Shown here piece by piece: positions 55,801 through 64,000 of a stretch of 64,000 nt of DNA; positions within the stretch are counted from its first letter, which is position 1; every line of letters begins with the position of its first letter. The notes under the pieces are model-generated. The model had not been told where the DNA came from, ran no database searches, and worked only from the letters and a program-made list of their open reading frames with translations. Made by a program: the position numbers and the translations under genes. The DNA comes from Cryptomeria japonica (lineage: Eukaryota; Streptophyta; Pinopsida; Cupressales; Cupressaceae): the NCBI RefSeq assembly GCF_030272615.1, contig NC_081406.1:477364900-477428899 (forward strand), read 5' to 3'.

Positions 55801-56030
55801 GATCTATGTGAACCAGGTCTAGCAATCCAATGGATGAATACTCCTTTCCTCTGAATGTGCCTCTAGTCTGCTTTCTTATTTGACATTCCCTGCAGATGTT
55901 GTTCTTCAGTTTAGTCAATCTAGGAAAGTTTCTTACTGCACTCCTTGAACTAATCCATACCAAGTTATCAAAATTGATATGACACATCCTCCAGTGCCAT
56001 AGCCACTTGTCATCAAGTTGCAATGTTAAG
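55784..56030 (-). pseudogene. D GAG-pre-integrase domain
   Basis: LWHWRMCHINFDNLVWIS carries the two histidines, and NNICRECQIRKQTRGTF carries the two cysteines, of the HHCC zinc site. The segment then reads LDLVHIDLCGLT, the start of the integrase core. Confidence 0.9.
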
Positions 56031-56131
56031 AAATGTTTTATAGCTCCTTCTAACTAGTACGTGTTTGCATTTGTCCTTCTTCCAGTTGTAATGACTATTT
56101 TGGACTCCTTCTGAATGTCACATCCATTGTC

Positions 56132-56458
56132 CTAAAAAAGAACATTGTATCCATTTTCGCACATTTGTCCAATACTCAAGAGATTATGATGCGAGCCCTT
56201 CACATAGTAAACATTTCTAGTATTATGTTTTGCATCAAAAGTAATTGAACCAATACTAACAATTTGTGTTGTCAGGTCATCTCCAAACCTAACTGAACCT
56301 CCATCATATTTTTCAAGTTCTGTAAATTTACTTTTATCACTAGTCATATGATTTGAACATCCATTGTCAATCAACCATTCATTCTTATCTCTTCTAGCAT
56401 GAAAAGAATTTGGAACAGTCTTAAAGATATCAAATTTAGGAACATCCATTTCTACCAA
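56132..56458 (-). pseudogene. D aspartic protease
   Basis: WLIDNGCSNHMTSDKSKF matches the copia protease motif W-LDSGCSxHMT, with the catalytic serine replaced by asparagine (DNG). VKGSHHNLLSIGQMCENGY is the conserved C-terminal block. Confidence 0.9.
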
Positions 56459-57351
56459 AAATAAGCAATCACCACCCTCATAGTCTGATTCATTATCAGA
56501 GATACCAGCATCATCCTTAACATAATATGCCTTCTTATTAAATTTTCCCTTGTTTTCCTTATATTTCTATCTATTTCCATTTTTCGGACATCTAGTTGTA
56601 ATATGACCAATCTTACCACATCTAAAACATTTAAAGGTAACATACCTTTGTATTTATTAGTGCCTTTCTTCAACTTTCTCACAAAGTTTGCTTCTATCTC
56701 ATCCGGGCTCTCTTCATCATTTGGATTGTCTTCAGATGCCTTGAATGCAATTTCTAACTTGTTTTTGCCCTTTCCAAATTTCCTTACTTTGAATGTAGTC
56801 AGGGTGGCAAACATCTTCTCTCTGGTAAATTTCTTTGGATCATAAGTTTCTTCAATTGCTAAGATCTTATCACTATAGCTTACCGGTAATATCATCAAGA
56901 TTTTGTCAATCACATCTTCATCATTCAAGGTGCCTCTGAGTTCTTTGATCTCATTCACTGCAGTATCAAGCTTCTCAAATATCTTCTCCTTCTTCCCTAC
57001 TCAGGTTTTTGTATCTTCTCTTAGCTGTTAACCTCTTTGTTAGCTTTACTCTCTCATTCCCATCATAGATGTCTTTCAGCTTCTGCCAAATATCATGAGC
57101 AGTATTCAAAGAGATAACCTTAGTTAATTCAATTTTTGATAATTCACTAAAGATAGCATAACTTGCCTTTTCATTTTCTTCATAAGCTTGAATTTCATTG
57201 GGAGTGTTAAGATCATTCCCTAGTATAACATCTTAGTCTCCAAAGCCTTCCAAGTATTGTATCCCAAAGAAACCAACTAACCTCTCATATTCACTTTCTA
57301 GAAGCTACAATCAAATCCTTCAAATATAGGAATGGATAACGTGTGTGCCAT
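56452..57351 (-). pseudogene. D gag
   Basis: Starts at ATG 57351 (MAHTLSIPIFEGFD). N-terminal gag text is broken by stops. From 56958 it reads DKILMILPVSYSDKILAIEE, then a lysine-rich stretch, and an intact CCHC knuckle at 56629-56588, CFRCGKIGHITTRC. Confidence 0.88.
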
Positions 57352-57400
57352 CAGATCAAGATCTACCTCAAGCGGTTAAGATCTATATCAAGGAGCCACA

Positions 57401-57414
57401 ACTCTGATACCAAT
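57401..57414 (-). other. D primer binding site
   Basis: The minus strand reads AATTGGTATCAGAG just after the LTR end ATAATCAACA. Confidence 0.9.
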
Positions 57415-58277
57415 TGTTGATTATCTAGGCAACTGAGAGGGGGGGTGAATCAATTGATAATAAAATTTTCTTTTAACCTTAATACATAGATCCGTATTAA
57501 TTAACAAAATTATCAAGGAAAGTTAAAGCACATGCAAGAAATAGATCAGACACAAGAAACACCAGAATTTACGTGGAAAACCCAAAAAGGAAAAAAACCA
57601 TGAAGAATGTTAATTCTCAATATATAAACATCGGTTAAGGTGACACCGGTTAAGGTAATTTTTACAAAGGGTGGCTCACTACCAAGGTGCTCACTACAGG
57701 TGGGCTCAGTTCTCTAAAAGGCTCACTATTGGTGAGCTCACTGCCCTGAAAGGCCCACTACCAATGAAGAAGGGAAGATAAAGAGAATCCACCACAAAAC
57801 ATAATTTGCACTGCCAGAATTGCTTCTAGTACCAATCCGCAATACTATAATCATACAACAATTGGATTTCTTTCAATCTCGCATGTCTTCAACACAAAAA
57901 TCCCTATCTCAACTCATCAAATTATATTCCTATAAATAATATTTCTGAAAATCAAAATTCTCAATGTCGGATGAGACAAAGATCTAAAATAGGTCTCCAC
58001 TGAACATTTTGGTGGTGGGGAGGAATGAGAAGTGGACCATATCACATTGTTCCACATCAAACTTATCAACACGCTACTTACATTACCAAAGTTAAACACA
58101 AAAGACATACATACGTTATACAACCTCAATATCCAATCCAAGTCCTCAAGCTCCAGACCAATCCAGATCCAAAGATAAACCAAGAAACATCTTCTGAGAT
58201 ACCAAACTCATCTGGTGAAACCGAGAAACCTCCAAGCACACAACATACCTTAATCAAACACTTTTTCTCTAACATCA
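57415..58277 (-). repeat. D 5' LTR, main part
   Basis: Matches 52183-53030 closely. It continues after C at about 61030-61105. The two parts sum to about 940 bases, against 959 in the left LTR. Confidence 0.9.
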
Positions 58278-59276
58278 TTTCAAAAACCTCTTGACATGTC
58301 CCTCATGCCATGCCATTGCCTTACATTGTCATATCCAGTCCCTTATCCCATTGCGTGATAGCCCTTGGACTTGAATCTGCTTTGTCTCCATAATAAATGG
58401 CCTTTGTCTTCCCTCTATCCACCAACATTTCAGAAAGCTTATTTATCCATTTGTCATATTCCTTACCTTGCTAGACACTAGGGGAAAAATCCATAAAAAC
58501 CAAATAATGTCCTGAAAAAATCACTAAAAATCAAATAAAGTCCTTAAAAAATCCATAAAAATCAAATAAAGTCTTGAAAAAAATCAATAAAAAAATTGAA
58601 AAATGACCTAAAATAATCCAAAAATATTCATAAAATACCTGAAATAATCCAAAAACATTGTAAAAAGTCCTTAACAAAATACAAAAAAATAAAAAATTTC
58701 AAAACCCTAAAAATTGAAAAACATCAAAATCGAAAAACAATCATTTTCATTTCACTAATAAACTATCTCTTTTGTACATAGATAGATATCTACGTAGACA
58801 TCAAATAGATGACACATTAAACATTGCGCTTAACAAATCACACATTAACAGATGAACTGTTCAACTAACCTAGCATTCAAACTGAATGAACTTGTCTTAT
58901 CCTTCAATCAACGTCAATATTATTAGTCCTTTGTCAACCATTATCATGGGTCTTATACAGGGTGTAGTATAATCATAACCAGACTGTGTCCTATCTTAGA
59001 CGAGGTACTACATTCCCTAAAACAAGACAAGATGATTGTTCTTTAAACACAACATTCTCACTTATGGCAATGAAGACCAGGATGTTTGTTTGACTTGTTT
59101 GAATTTGTGAGTCTTATCTTTAAATGGTTTATCTTTGATCATGTTCCTATACTAATCGATGATTTCACATTGATTTAGAGTGGTCGGGATGGCTCATGAT
59201 CATTTTTTTTTTTTTTTATGTTTGCAGTGTTTCACACATTTCTGGGGCGTATGTCTTGGGTGTCTGTGATAAGTAT

Positions 59277-59291
59277 ATTCACTTTGTGAAT
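59277..59291 (+). other. Conserved hairpin in C
   Basis: ATTCAC-TTT-GTGAAT: a six-base-pair stem with a three-base loop. It precedes GCCGCACATACCTCGACCC, as in A, but with different stem bases. Confidence 0.6.
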
Positions 59292-59867
59292 GCCGCACAT
59301 ACCTCGACCCTTGACACATGTATTATCTTAGGATATTTTTTTTAGTCATTCCTTGTCTGTAATGTGTCTGTTTTACGCAAAGGGATTGCATTATTGCCTT
59401 GGCCTTCATTGCCATGGTACACCACATCCGTTTTTCCATATCAAATAAAGGTTCGCACCTACTATTTGCATTTGTGAAAGCAAGATGTCATCACACTAAT
59501 CATTCTTCACTTCTCAATTGTGTTCCTTCCAGCTAACATTTCTTCTATCCCATCAATCCTTCTATCTATTCATTAAATCCATCATTCTCATGCTATCTAT
59601 TCTATCTGATCAATCGAGAATTTCTTCATTCGGTATCAATCAACCCTTTTTCTACAATCCATTAATATTCTTCCCTTCTTATTAACATTTATCTCTTTCA
59701 TCTAATAGTCTTGTCTTCTTTCAAGAGATCATTCATTTCTTTCATGCATAAACAATCTCTTGAGGGGGTATCCCACTTTCGTCTCTCAATCTACCGAGGC
59801 ATGATCTTTTTAATTATTCTTTGAAACAATGCTCATAAATCACATTGTCTTAAAGAGGGGCAAAATG

Positions 59868-61029
59868 TAGACACTCAAAATTGGTCATCACTCCTACGTC
59901 GCTAACCTAATTTTTAGCATGTCTTCTACATCACATTTGATCTTCATCATATGTTGACGTTGTGTCATTCGTCTAGTTTCAATCTATTTCAAATTCAACC
60001 CTAATTGGTCTTGTTCATTTGCATTTGGTCCTAAATCATTATGATTAGCATTTTACCATTTTCAAATCATTCAAATTGGTCTCATCTTGACAATTAGACT
60101 TAATTCCCTCTTTGCTGCTAATTAATCAGTCATTAATTATCAACCTTTTTGTCAATCAATTTCAATCAGTCCTCTGTGACACTCTATCAGCCTTTCATGA
60201 CACTTTATTAATATATCATATCAATTATTTATCAATTCATTGTCAATTGATCTTATTGATCTTATCAGTCTCTTATCAAAATCATTATCAATCTTGAGTC
60301 TTTTTCAATCTATGTCCTTTTTTGTTATCAACCTCAATCAATAGTCATTAATTTTTATCAATTATTAGCCAATCAATCATCACTATTAGGACCTAATTCA
60401 ACAATCGGGTTTGGATTCCTTAATTTTTTTCATCTAGGTTGAATAATTAAATAATTAATCAATCCCCTTTCTTACTAACATGTCCTCCCTTTTGAATAAA
60501 TAAATAAATATTTATTATTCATTTATTTAGTCTTTCACCTTTTTCCCTACAATTAATATTTTTATATATTAATTGGCTAATTTGAGTCGTGAGCGGAATT
60601 AATAATTTTAAATTATTAATTCCACTGCATTCCCCCCTCTCCTCATTTGAGTTTAAATGGAATATTTGGAGTGCAAATAGAAACTTCCATTTTCTTTTTT
60701 ATTTAACTCCTTTTTCTCTTCACTTCTAATGACAATATCCCTTTTAACTTATTCTTGCACAAAATCTCAACCGTTGGATTGAGCTGATCTTGTCCATTCA
60801 ATGTGATTTCAAAAGTCTATAAATTGAGCTCTCATTGCTCATTTTCGACAACCACTCTTTTAGTGTCCTTATGCTGTCCAATTTGCTATCATTTTGTCAT
60901 CAACTTGCTTTCATTTTTGAATTTTTTATCTTCATTCCTTTATTGAGTGTATCATGATTTAATTTTATTACAATTTAGGTTTGTGGTTTCCTAATCTATT
61001 ACTTTGATGTTTATTCTCGAATTCCTACA
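59868..61029 (+). repeat. C 3' LTR
   Basis: Begins TGTAGACACTCAAAATTGG, parallel to the A LTR (TGTAGACACCTAAAAATG), and ends about TTCCTACA. It shows the same AT-rich TAAATAAATAAATA region and a TATA candidate TCTATAAATTGAG near 60816. Confidence 0.8.
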
Positions 61030-61105
61030 TCACACATACCACATACAGATCTAATCCGGCCCAAAGGATTTGACATAAATGACAATACAAAGTGTAATGC
61101 TAACA

Positions 61106-61206
61106 TAGCCATCCGATACATATTTGATTCATACATATATTTTGGAAATAGACACTATTCACGAGAACAATTAGCAGAGATAGTAACACATTTTAAGGAC
61201 CAAACA
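61106..61206 (-). repeat. E right LTR, terminal part
   Basis: TAGCCATCCGATACATATTT continues the E LTR after D, parallel to ATAGCCATCTGATACATGTT at 47589. It ends near GGACCAAACA. The last 35 bases differ more from the left LTR, so the end is approximate. Confidence 0.75.
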
Positions 61207-61366
61207 AAAGACATTAATCTTTTGAAAATACATCATATGATCAATGTTAGCCATCTAGAAAGCTTATATATAGTTAACATAGTGTATAAATACCACATCA
61301 ATTTTCATATCTCTATATCATATTACCAAAAGATAGCCATCTAGAAACCAAAAAAAAAAAAAGATT
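61207..61366. other. Spacer between E and the LINE
   Basis: AT-rich and without a gene. TAGCCATCTAGAAA occurs twice, near 61249 and 61336. An A run of 14 lies near 61350. Confidence 0.4.
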
Positions 61367-61686
61367 CTTGGGTTGGTGGTGCGCTCTGAGGAAGGTGAAG
61401 ATTCACCTCATCCTCCTTAGAGACTGTGCTTGCAATTCATTCCCTCATGTCATGGTGATCTTTCTTTCCTCCTCCTTGGTCTTCTTTGACCTTTTTGTTT
61501 ATTTTTTCTTCCTTGGTTTTTGTTTTGTGTGATTCTGTAGGTCCTTTTATTTCTCGCATGTGTGCTGGTTTGTTAAACTCTTTGTATGCAATTTTATCTT
61601 TGGTCTATTTCCCCTTACCCAACTTGGCTTGGGATTCAGCCTTAGAGGTCTCGTACCATAATTAATACTCACATTTGGTGATTAGA

Positions 61687-63150
61687 TGGGTGAAATTACT
61701 GAGGCTCAGAAAGATGGTGTTAAAGCCACAAGTAATGAAAATGGAAATAATGAAGAAGGGATAATTACAAGTGGTAATCCAAAACCTTCATATAAGTTTG
61801 TCCTTTCGATGGAATAAAATCGCTCAAAGTGTCCTCGATTTGTAGCCTTTCATGGAAGAATGCTAGAAACCAGTGGTTTGGAACCCGAATGATTATTAGG
61901 GACTAATAGAAATGAACTTCAAGATGGAGGCATCATTGAGAATGGAGACCCCAGAGGAGGAAGAAGTGGCAAGTGTCCTCTTTCTGGTCCTCAAATCCTT
62001 TTGTTGACTTCGAATGAGGACATGGTGAAAGAAATTAGGAGCGAGCAATCTAGATTAAAAATGTGGTAATTTTCTTAGTCTACATGGACACTAATGATTT
62101 GCCTTCAAGAAGATTATTTGATCACTGCATTAATAATGTATGGGGCAAAAAGCTTGGAATATATGTTAACTTTTGTAGAATGATGCAAAAAGGGTTGTTT
62201 TTTATTGTTTTGAAAAACCATAATATGCAAGAGCGTGTCCTGAAAAAAGGTTTTTGGAATGTTGGTTAGTTTCTATTCAGAATGTTCCCATGGTCTCCTA
62301 AAGGGAACCTAGAACAAGTTATTTCTATATCCTCTCCTAAATGGATGGAGATAAGAGGGGTCCCAACTAAATATTGGTCTTTTTTGCCACAAATACTAAA
62401 ACCTCTTGGAAATGTAGTTTAGATAGAGGAGTCTAGGGTTATCCTCTCATACTTGAATATTAGGGTTCTAATTGCCTTGTACCCTAACATTTTTTTTCTT
62501 GATAAATAACTCAATCTATTGATGGCGATACTCTTTGTTGGGATATGGAAGTATTAGGTAACCCAAATTCTTGTTTCGACTGTAAAAAAAATAGACATAC
62601 AAGAAAAGATTTTTTGTTGTTATAAACCCTAATTTGAATAAAAATGATAGAATTGATACTGAAAATATTGAGAAAGTGAATATAGATCAAAATGGTAATG
62701 ATATGGAAACCAATATAGATAATGACATAGTTATGTCACTTTGTGAGGGGAGTGATTACCCAAAAAACTATAACATTTCTCTGATAAACCCTCTATTTGA
62801 AGATGAATTAGTTGTCATTCTTGCAGCCAATCAGAAAGAGATTAAGACTCAAGTTAGTTCTCACCCAAGAGATACTAATGGAAATGAAATCTCTAAGAAG
62901 AAAACAATTGGCCTTGGAAACTATTCAGGCCAAGGCAAAAGAATTTACAAAATTGAGACAATTGGCCTCTTAGCATATTGGTGTCACCCCCAGTAGTATT
63001 GAGTCCAACCTTCAACCTGGGTATGAGGCTTATGGTAAAGAGATTGTTTGATGTAACCTTGAAATTGAGATGACAAAGGTTGATCAACCTGGATATATTG
63101 AACCCTTCGAGGTGACAATTAAGAATAGAGATAAAAAAAGAGAAAGGTAA
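61687..63150 (+). pseudogene. LINE ORF1 remnant
   Basis: Starts ATG 61687 (MGEITEAQKDGVKATS), stops after 43 codons and can be resumed in other frames. VYMDTNDLPSRRLFD, then GLFFIVLKNHNMQERVLKKG (62063-62269) resembles the DUF4283 domain of plant LINE ORF1 proteins, followed by WSPKGNLEQVISISSP and KWMEIRGVPTKYWS. A knuckle C-F-D-C-K-K-N-R-H-T-R-K-D-F at 62572-62613 has lost its last cysteine. An acidic open stretch follows at 62634-62996. ORF1 proteins of this type bind RNA as a chaperone. Confidence 0.75.
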
Positions 63151-63276
63151 CAGATAGACAATCCGTATCTAATTCAGGCTTTGAGAATAAACCTACTAAG
63201 AAGGGGGATGAATTTCCAGAATGTTTTAACACATCATATAATAATTAGAATAATCCTTCTCAATTAAAACCTTAAA

Positions 63277-64000
63277 ATGCTAATAAACATCATAATTTGG
63301 AATGTTAGAGGGTTAGAGATGAGTGATAGGAAATATATGGTGAGAGATTGGTGTAGGAAAATGAAATACAAGGATATTGTATGTCTCCAAGAGGTAAAAG
63401 TTGTTGATTGGTCATAGATGGGTTGACGAGATAGATTCTTCAAGTTTATCTCCATGTAATAGGGCATGTTGGGTTACCCTAAAACATGTGCGGAAGAATA
63501 TTGGTATTTGCACCATTTATGTCTCTAATGACTATAGAGAGAGGGAAATCCTATGGGACTGGTTGACTACATCCCTTCTTAAAACTCATTGGATTGTAAT
63601 AGGAGACTTTAATGTGATTGAGAGAAGAGAAGATAAGTATGGAGAGACAAAGGCCCTTTGGAAAGGAAATGAGCAAATTTTCTAGGCCAAATTCAAGAGG
63701 AGACTTAACCTGGTTGATACCCTAGAGAGGAAAAATGAATTCTCTTCGGGCATCTAGTACACTTGGTGCAATAATCAAACTACCAAATAGAGGATATACT
63801 AGAGACTTGATAGTATTTTTGTGGACCCTCTCACATTATCCTTCATCCATGACATTGGTGATAATTCGGTAAGTGTTACCCCAGTCACTATGTCAGATCA
63901 CTCCCCTATCTCAACTTGCATTGAAATAGAGATGAATCAGATAGAGTGTAAGAGAGAGAAAAGTAGAAACATTTTTAAGATCAATACTTCCCTTATCCAA
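63277..64000 (+). pseudogene. LINE ORF2 endonuclease domain (partial)
   Basis: From ATG 63277: IIWNVRGLEM, then DIVCLQEVK with the catalytic glutamate, then a +1 shift near 63400. WIVIGDFNVIERREDK (near 63595, catalytic D and N) follows, then SDHSPI near 63896 (catalytic D and H). These are the expected motifs of the apurinic-endonuclease-type domain that nicks target DNA. In-frame TAG stops occur at 63683 and later, so this copy is dead. Truncated by the window end. Confidence 0.85.

Larger units (their letters stand above)
58278..61029 (+). mobile_element. C: 3' fragment of an A-like element
   Basis: From about 58480 on, the order matches the A 3' region: AT-rich short repeats, a hairpin followed by CACATACCTCGACCC, a TTATACAGG-type repeat, TCTTGAGGGGG, purine tract AAAGAGGGGCAAAA (59854-59867), then an LTR. 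No 5' LTR or coding region is present, so it is truncated. It lies inside the D right LTR. The first 200 bases (58278-58480) are not assigned. Confidence 0.8.
52183..61105 (-). mobile_element. D: Ty1/copia element inside the E LTR
   Basis: LTRs are 52183-53141 and 57415-61105 (the latter split by C). Flanks are TACCC (52178-52182) and TAGCC (61106-61110), a target duplication with one change; the left E LTR has ATAGCC at the matching place. The primer site (TTGGTATCAGAG) lies at 57401-57414, the purine tract at 53142-53156. All copia domains are present in order gag, protease, integrase, RT, RNase H, but broken. Confidence 0.93.
46525..61206 (-). mobile_element. E: copia-type element without pol
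   Basis: LTRs are 46525-47696 and 51150-61206 (the latter split by D). The primer site ATTGGTATCAGAGC is next to the right LTR and the purine tract next to the left LTR. The internal region is only about 3.45 kb. It encodes part of a copia gag (coiled coil, GLGF block, four zinc knuckles) and then a long decayed coding region of unknown family. No protease, integrase, RT or RNase H motif is visible. No matching target duplication was found at the outer ends. Confidence 0.82.
61367..64000 (+). mobile_element. L: 5' part of a LINE (non-LTR retrotransposon)
   Basis: An ORF1 remnant (61687 to about 63150) with a DUF4283-like region and a zinc knuckle is followed by the endonuclease domain of ORF2 (from 63277). 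No LTR flanks it. RT would lie beyond 64000. The 5' end is a guess based on the change of sequence after the A run. Confidence 0.85.

Noticed and set aside
61249-61349. TAGCCATCTAGAAA direct repeat considered as a LINE target duplication
   Set aside because: Both copies lie on the same (5') side of the LINE, so they cannot flank it.

Overview
The window reads as nuclear DNA of a seed plant with a very large, retrotransposon-rich genome. A conifer or other gymnosperm fits best, but that is an inference from style: deep nesting of long-LTR elements, almost no cellular genes, and decayed coding regions full of TAG stops. I found no convincing host protein gene, rRNA, tRNA or CRISPR array. Nearly all of the 64 kb can be assigned to layered mobile elements. 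The names used here (Cop1, H, I, F, G, N1, A, B, E, D, C, L) are local labels only.

Layout from left to right. (1) 273-9832: Cop1, a plus-strand Ty1/copia element with gag, protease, integrase, RT and RNase H remnants. It is interrupted by solo LTR H (857-2335, target duplication CTGGA) and by an unclassified insertion at about 5270-7135. (2) 9833-14050: poorly resolved DNA with a minus-strand gypsy-like primer site and gag trace (I) and probably the 3' end of F. (3) 14051-46524: F, an old minus-strand Ty3/gypsy element split into three pieces. Solo LTR G (14102-24259) sits in the integrase tail, and inside G sits N1 (15283-23714, target duplication AGAAG), the youngest-looking element, with a 1075-codon open ORF. 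Element A (24971-41395, target duplication ACTGT/ACTGC) sits in the F integrase core. Inside A lies B, whose gag-protease ORF is open apart from one TGA. (4) 46525-61206: E, a minus-strand copia-type element with LTRs, a gag trace with four zinc knuckles, and a long decayed coding region I cannot assign where pol should be. Its right LTR is split by D (52183-61105), a minus-strand copia with all domains. The right LTR of D is in turn split by C (58278-61029), a 3' fragment related to A. (5) About 61367-64000: L, the 5' part of a plus-strand LINE, running off the window.

The order of insertion is F, then G, then N1; F, then A, then B; E, then D, then C; and Cop1, then H. Three elements (N1, A, B) share a primer site of the form TGGTGAACYCGRCRTGAA; the LTR starts visible in N1 and A are TGTAG, and the LTR 3' ends end in ACA. 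All three lack RT and integrase, so they look like non-autonomous members of one superfamily that must be mobilised in trans. E is likewise without pol and carries an unidentified coding region. The points most worth a second look are that E coding region and its zinc-knuckle array, the N1/B/A group, a shared GC-rich hairpin module found in both orientations, and a hairpin conserved by compensating changes between A and C.
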